From Mesorhizobium onobrychidis (GTDB lineage Bacteria > Pseudomonadota > Alphaproteobacteria > Rhizobiales > Rhizobiaceae): a stretch of DNA of 64,000 bases. The position numbers were made by a program, and so were the translations under genes. How positions within the stretch are numbered: the first letter of the stretch is position 1; every line of letters begins with the position of its first letter. Positions 62,025 through 64,000 of this stretch are shown here, piece after piece. Under the pieces are notes generated by a model. That model saw only the letters and a program-made list of their open reading frames with translations. It had not been told where the DNA came from and made no database searches. Location of the stretch: NCBI RefSeq assembly GCF_024707545.1, contig NZ_CP062229.1:682001-746000 (forward strand), written 5' to 3'.

Positions 62025-63878
62025 TTGAACCAGTCGCCAAACCACCAAGCCAAAGCCCGGCCCGGCGAGATCGTAGCGGTGATCCGCCGCATCATCGCCG
62101 AGAACAGCCGCGACTATCGCTGGTATTATGTTCTGGCCGTTCTGTGCCTGGTGACGGTTGCGGCCACGACCGCTTTCACCGCCTGGATCATGAAGGATGT
62201 CGTCGACCAGATCTTCTATGAGCAGCGCGGCGATCTCATCGCGCTGATCTGTCTATCGATCCTGGGCGCCTTCATGCTGCGCGGGCTGGCCACCTACGGC
62301 CAGGCGGTGACGCTGGCCAGGATCGGCAACAATCTGGTGGCCCGATACCAACGCCGCATCTTCGCTCATCTGATGAAGCTCGGCATCGGTTTCTTCAACG
62401 ACACGCGCTCGGGACGGCTGGCCGCACAGATCAACGAGAACGTCAACGGCATCCGCGACCTGCTGTCGATGACGCTGACATCAGTGGCACGCGACGCCGT
62501 ATCGCTCATCGCGCTGATCGGCGTCATGATCTGGCAGGATCCGATGCTCTCCTTGATGTCGCTGCTGATCGGGCCGCCGCTGATCTACACCGTCGTCTAC
62601 CTCACCCGCAGAATAAGGCGCGCCACGCGCGAAGCCGTGCAGATAAACTCGCGGCTGATCGGCGCCATGCAGGAAGCAACGCAAGGCATCGCCATCGTCA
62701 AGGCGTTTACGCTGGAGGACGAGCTGTCGCGCCGCGTCAGCGGCCTTGTCGACGGTGCCGAGCAACGGGCAAACCGCATCGCCCGCGTCTCGGAACGGTT
62801 GACGCCGATCTCCGAAATGCTGGCCGGCTTCGCCGTCGCCGGCGTCATCGCCTATTCAGGCTATCGGGCGGCCGTCGGCGGCCAGCCGCCTGGCGCGGTC
62901 TTTGCCTTCATCACCGCATTGCTGCTCGCCTACGACCCGGCCCGGCGGCTGGCGCGCATGCAGGTCGGCATGGAACGGGCGCTGGTCAATGCACGCATGA
63001 TCTACGAGCTGCTCGACCTCGAGCCGCAGCAAGGCGACGCGCCCGGAGCGGCCGAAGCGAAGATCACCAGGGGCGAGGTGCGTTTCAACAATGTGTCGTT
63101 CGGCTATGTCGCCGACGCTCCGGTGCTGCAGGATCTCAGCTTCGTCGCCGCCGCCGGCAAGATGACGGCCATCGTCGGCGCCTCGGGCGCCGGCAAGTCG
63201 ACGCTGGTGGCGCTTCTGCAGCGTTTCCACGATGTCGAGGCGGGCAGCATCGAGGTCGACGGCCAGGACATTTTAGTGGTGACCAAGCAGTCGCTGCGCC
63301 GCTCCATCGCCTATGTCTCGCAGCAGCCCTATCTGTTCGAAGGCACCATTCGCGACAATATCCGCTACGGACGGCTGAGCGCCAGCGACGCCGAGATCGA
63401 GCTGGCCGCACGACAGGCCGAGGCCGATGGCTTCATCCGCCAGCAGCCGCTAGGCTATGACACCCCTGTCGGTGAAGGCGGCCTGACGCTGTCGGGCGGC
63501 CAGCGCCAGCGCCTGTCGATCGCCCGCGCCATCGTGCGGCAGGCGCCGATCCTGCTGCTCGACGAGGCGACCTCGGCGCTCGACAACGAGGCCGAAGCGC
63601 GCGTCCAGCAGGCGCTGACCAAGGTGATGCGAGGGCGCACGACCATCGTCATCGCGCACCGGCTGTCGACGGTTGTCAATGCCGACCACATCATCGTGCT
63701 GGAACAGGGCCAGTTGGTCGAGCAAGGCACGCACGCCTCGCTGATGGCCGACCCGCACAGCGTCTATGCCCGTTTCCACCGGGTGCAGGGCAACAAGGGG
63801 CTGGGGCTTGTCGACGACGGCAAGCCAATCCAAACTCCGCTGCGGCGCGCGAAAAAAGCGATTGGGAGAAATTTATGA
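62025..63878 (+). CDS. ABC exporter, fused permease and ATPase (MsbA/lipid-type)
   Basis: A 617-residue half-transporter. The N-terminal six-helix domain covers about residues 30-330. The ATPase domain begins near 365 with Walker A GASGAGKST, signature LTLSGGQRQRLSIARAI, Walker B ILLLDEATSALD and H-loop IAHRLST. I chose a TTG at 62025 (leading into NQSPNHQAKARPGEIVAV) because GGAAC lies about 10 bp upstream and the preceding 18 codons are low-complexity; the frame is open from 61971, so the start is uncertain. It probably flips lipids or exports hydrophobic compounds. It overlaps dapB by 4 bp. Confidence 0.9.
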   Translation: MNQSPNHQAKARPGEIVAVIRRIIAENSRDYRWYYVLAVLCLVTVAATTAFTAWIMKDVVDQIFYEQRGDLIALICLSILGAFMLRGLATYGQAVTLARIGNNLVARYQRRIFAHLMKLGIGFFNDTRSGRLAAQINENVNGIRDLLSMTLTSVARDAVSLIALIGVMIWQDPMLSLMSLLIGPPLIYTVVYLTRRIRRATREAVQINSRLIGAMQEATQGIAIVKAFTLEDELSRRVSGLVDGAEQRANRIARVSERLTPISEMLAGFAVAGVIAYSGYRAAVGGQPPGAVFAFITALLLAYDPARRLARMQVGMERALVNARMIYELLDLEPQQGDAPGAAEAKITRGEVRFNNVSFGYVADAPVLQDLSFVAAAGKMTAIVGASGAGKSTLVALLQRFHDVEAGSIEVDGQDILVVTKQSLRRSIAYVSQQPYLFEGTIRDNIRYGRLSASDAEIELAARQAEADGFIRQQPLGYDTPVGEGGLTLSGGQRQRLSIARAIVRQAPILLLDEATSALDNEAEARVQQALTKVMRGRTTIVIAHRLSTVVNADHIIVLEQGQLVEQGTHASLMADPHSVYARFHRVQGNKGLGLVDDGKPIQTPLRRAKKAIGRNL

Positions 63879-64000
63879 GCGGTACGGCCACAAACGACCC
63901 CCCCGTCAATGAAATGGGCCTGGTGGTGGTCGGCGCGGCCGGCCGCATGGGCCAGGCGCTGATCCGCGCCATCCACACCATTCCGGGGGCACGTGTCGCC
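63875..64000 (+). CDS. dapB: 4-hydroxy-tetrahydrodipicolinate reductase (5' part only)
   Basis: The first 42 residues only. MSGTATNDPPVNEMGLVVVG then GAAGRMGQALIRAIHT carries the GxxGxxG nucleotide-binding loop expected of DapB (lysine/DAP pathway). The ATG overlaps the ABC exporter stop (ATGA). AGAA before the ATG is a modest ribosome site. The gene continues past the right edge. Confidence 0.85.
   Translation, partial: MSGTATNDPPVNEMGLVVVGAAGRMGQALIRAIHTIPGARVA

Overview
The window is high-GC chromosomal DNA from an alphaproteobacterium of the order Hyphomicrobiales, most like Mesorhizobium or a close relative. The pointers are an Irr-type iron control palindrome in front of a membrane ferritin (mbfA), a CIO-type cytochrome bd oxidase, an ECF42-type sigma factor paired with a YCII protein, DUF1127 and DUF892 proteins, a TAXI-TRAP transporter, LigD, and several families of long palindromic intergenic repeats typical of rhizobia. 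Species identity is inferred from gene content. No tRNA, rRNA, CRISPR array or prophage was seen.

Layout. 1-2,100: polar amino acid ABC uptake genes on the minus strand. 2,100-4,500: cytochrome bd oxidase (cydAB). 4,700-6,400: ABC-2 exporter. 6,400-8,900: a degraded stretch and a Tat-exported PhoX-family phosphatase. 9,000-12,550: small membrane protein, PAP2 phosphatase, HTH regulator and a SulP transporter with a frameshifted STAS tail. 12,560-16,650: SMP-30-like secreted protein with a divergent HTH regulator, a permuted NlpC/P60 protein and an overlapping CYTH-CHAD pair. 16,700-20,430: TetR regulator plus an HlyD/ATPase/permease exporter resembling CecR-YbhGFSR. 20,540-24,550: frameshifted cNMP-binding/thioredoxin-reductase-like protein, GST, threonine dehydratase and a small protein. 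24,690-27,400: mbfA with its ICE palindrome, then a complete IS4-family element inserted in a palindromic repeat. 27,440-29,180: two small dimeric alpha-beta barrel proteins, DUF1127 and an ArsR regulator. 29,195-32,390: ligD and a DUF892 ferritin-like protein. 32,800-35,130: small ORF, DCC protein and a broken saccharopine-dehydrogenase/DUF4166 gene. 35,050-38,630: TAXI-TRAP transporter with DUF1850. 38,800-40,480: YCII protein and ECF42-like sigma factor behind a matching promoter. 40,500-44,900: GST, cysK, LysE exporter, small protein, hrcA. 45,000-50,260: rph, VOC protein, rdgB, hemW, small ORFs, rsmI, yraN. 50,500-55,600: winged-helix/TPR membrane regulator, small secreted protein, LysR, methyltransferase, frameshifted monooxygenase-like gene. 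55,650-64,000: uppP, GST, queG, SDR, mepA, glk, MsbA-like ABC exporter and the start of dapB.

Most of the window is housekeeping or ordinary accessory metabolism. The most informative signals are regulatory and structural: the 25-bp ICE palindrome overlapping the mbfA promoter; a TGTCGA-N17-CGAC promoter ahead of the YCII/ECF42 pair; overlapping palindromes in the 13.4-13.5 kb divergent promoter; a hairpin that buries a Shine-Dalgarno sequence at 33.6 kb; an IS4 insertion with an 11-bp target duplication; and at least five families of palindromic repeat, one of which supplies the ribosome binding site of a gene inserted in the rph-rdgB-hemW operon. Four genes (SulP, cNMP/TrxR-like, saccharopine-DH/DUF4166, ABM-like) carry frame breaks. 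Three of these are single-base indels in GC-rich runs and could be assembly errors, while the DUF4166 gene appears to have lost an internal segment. I found no clearly new multi-gene system.
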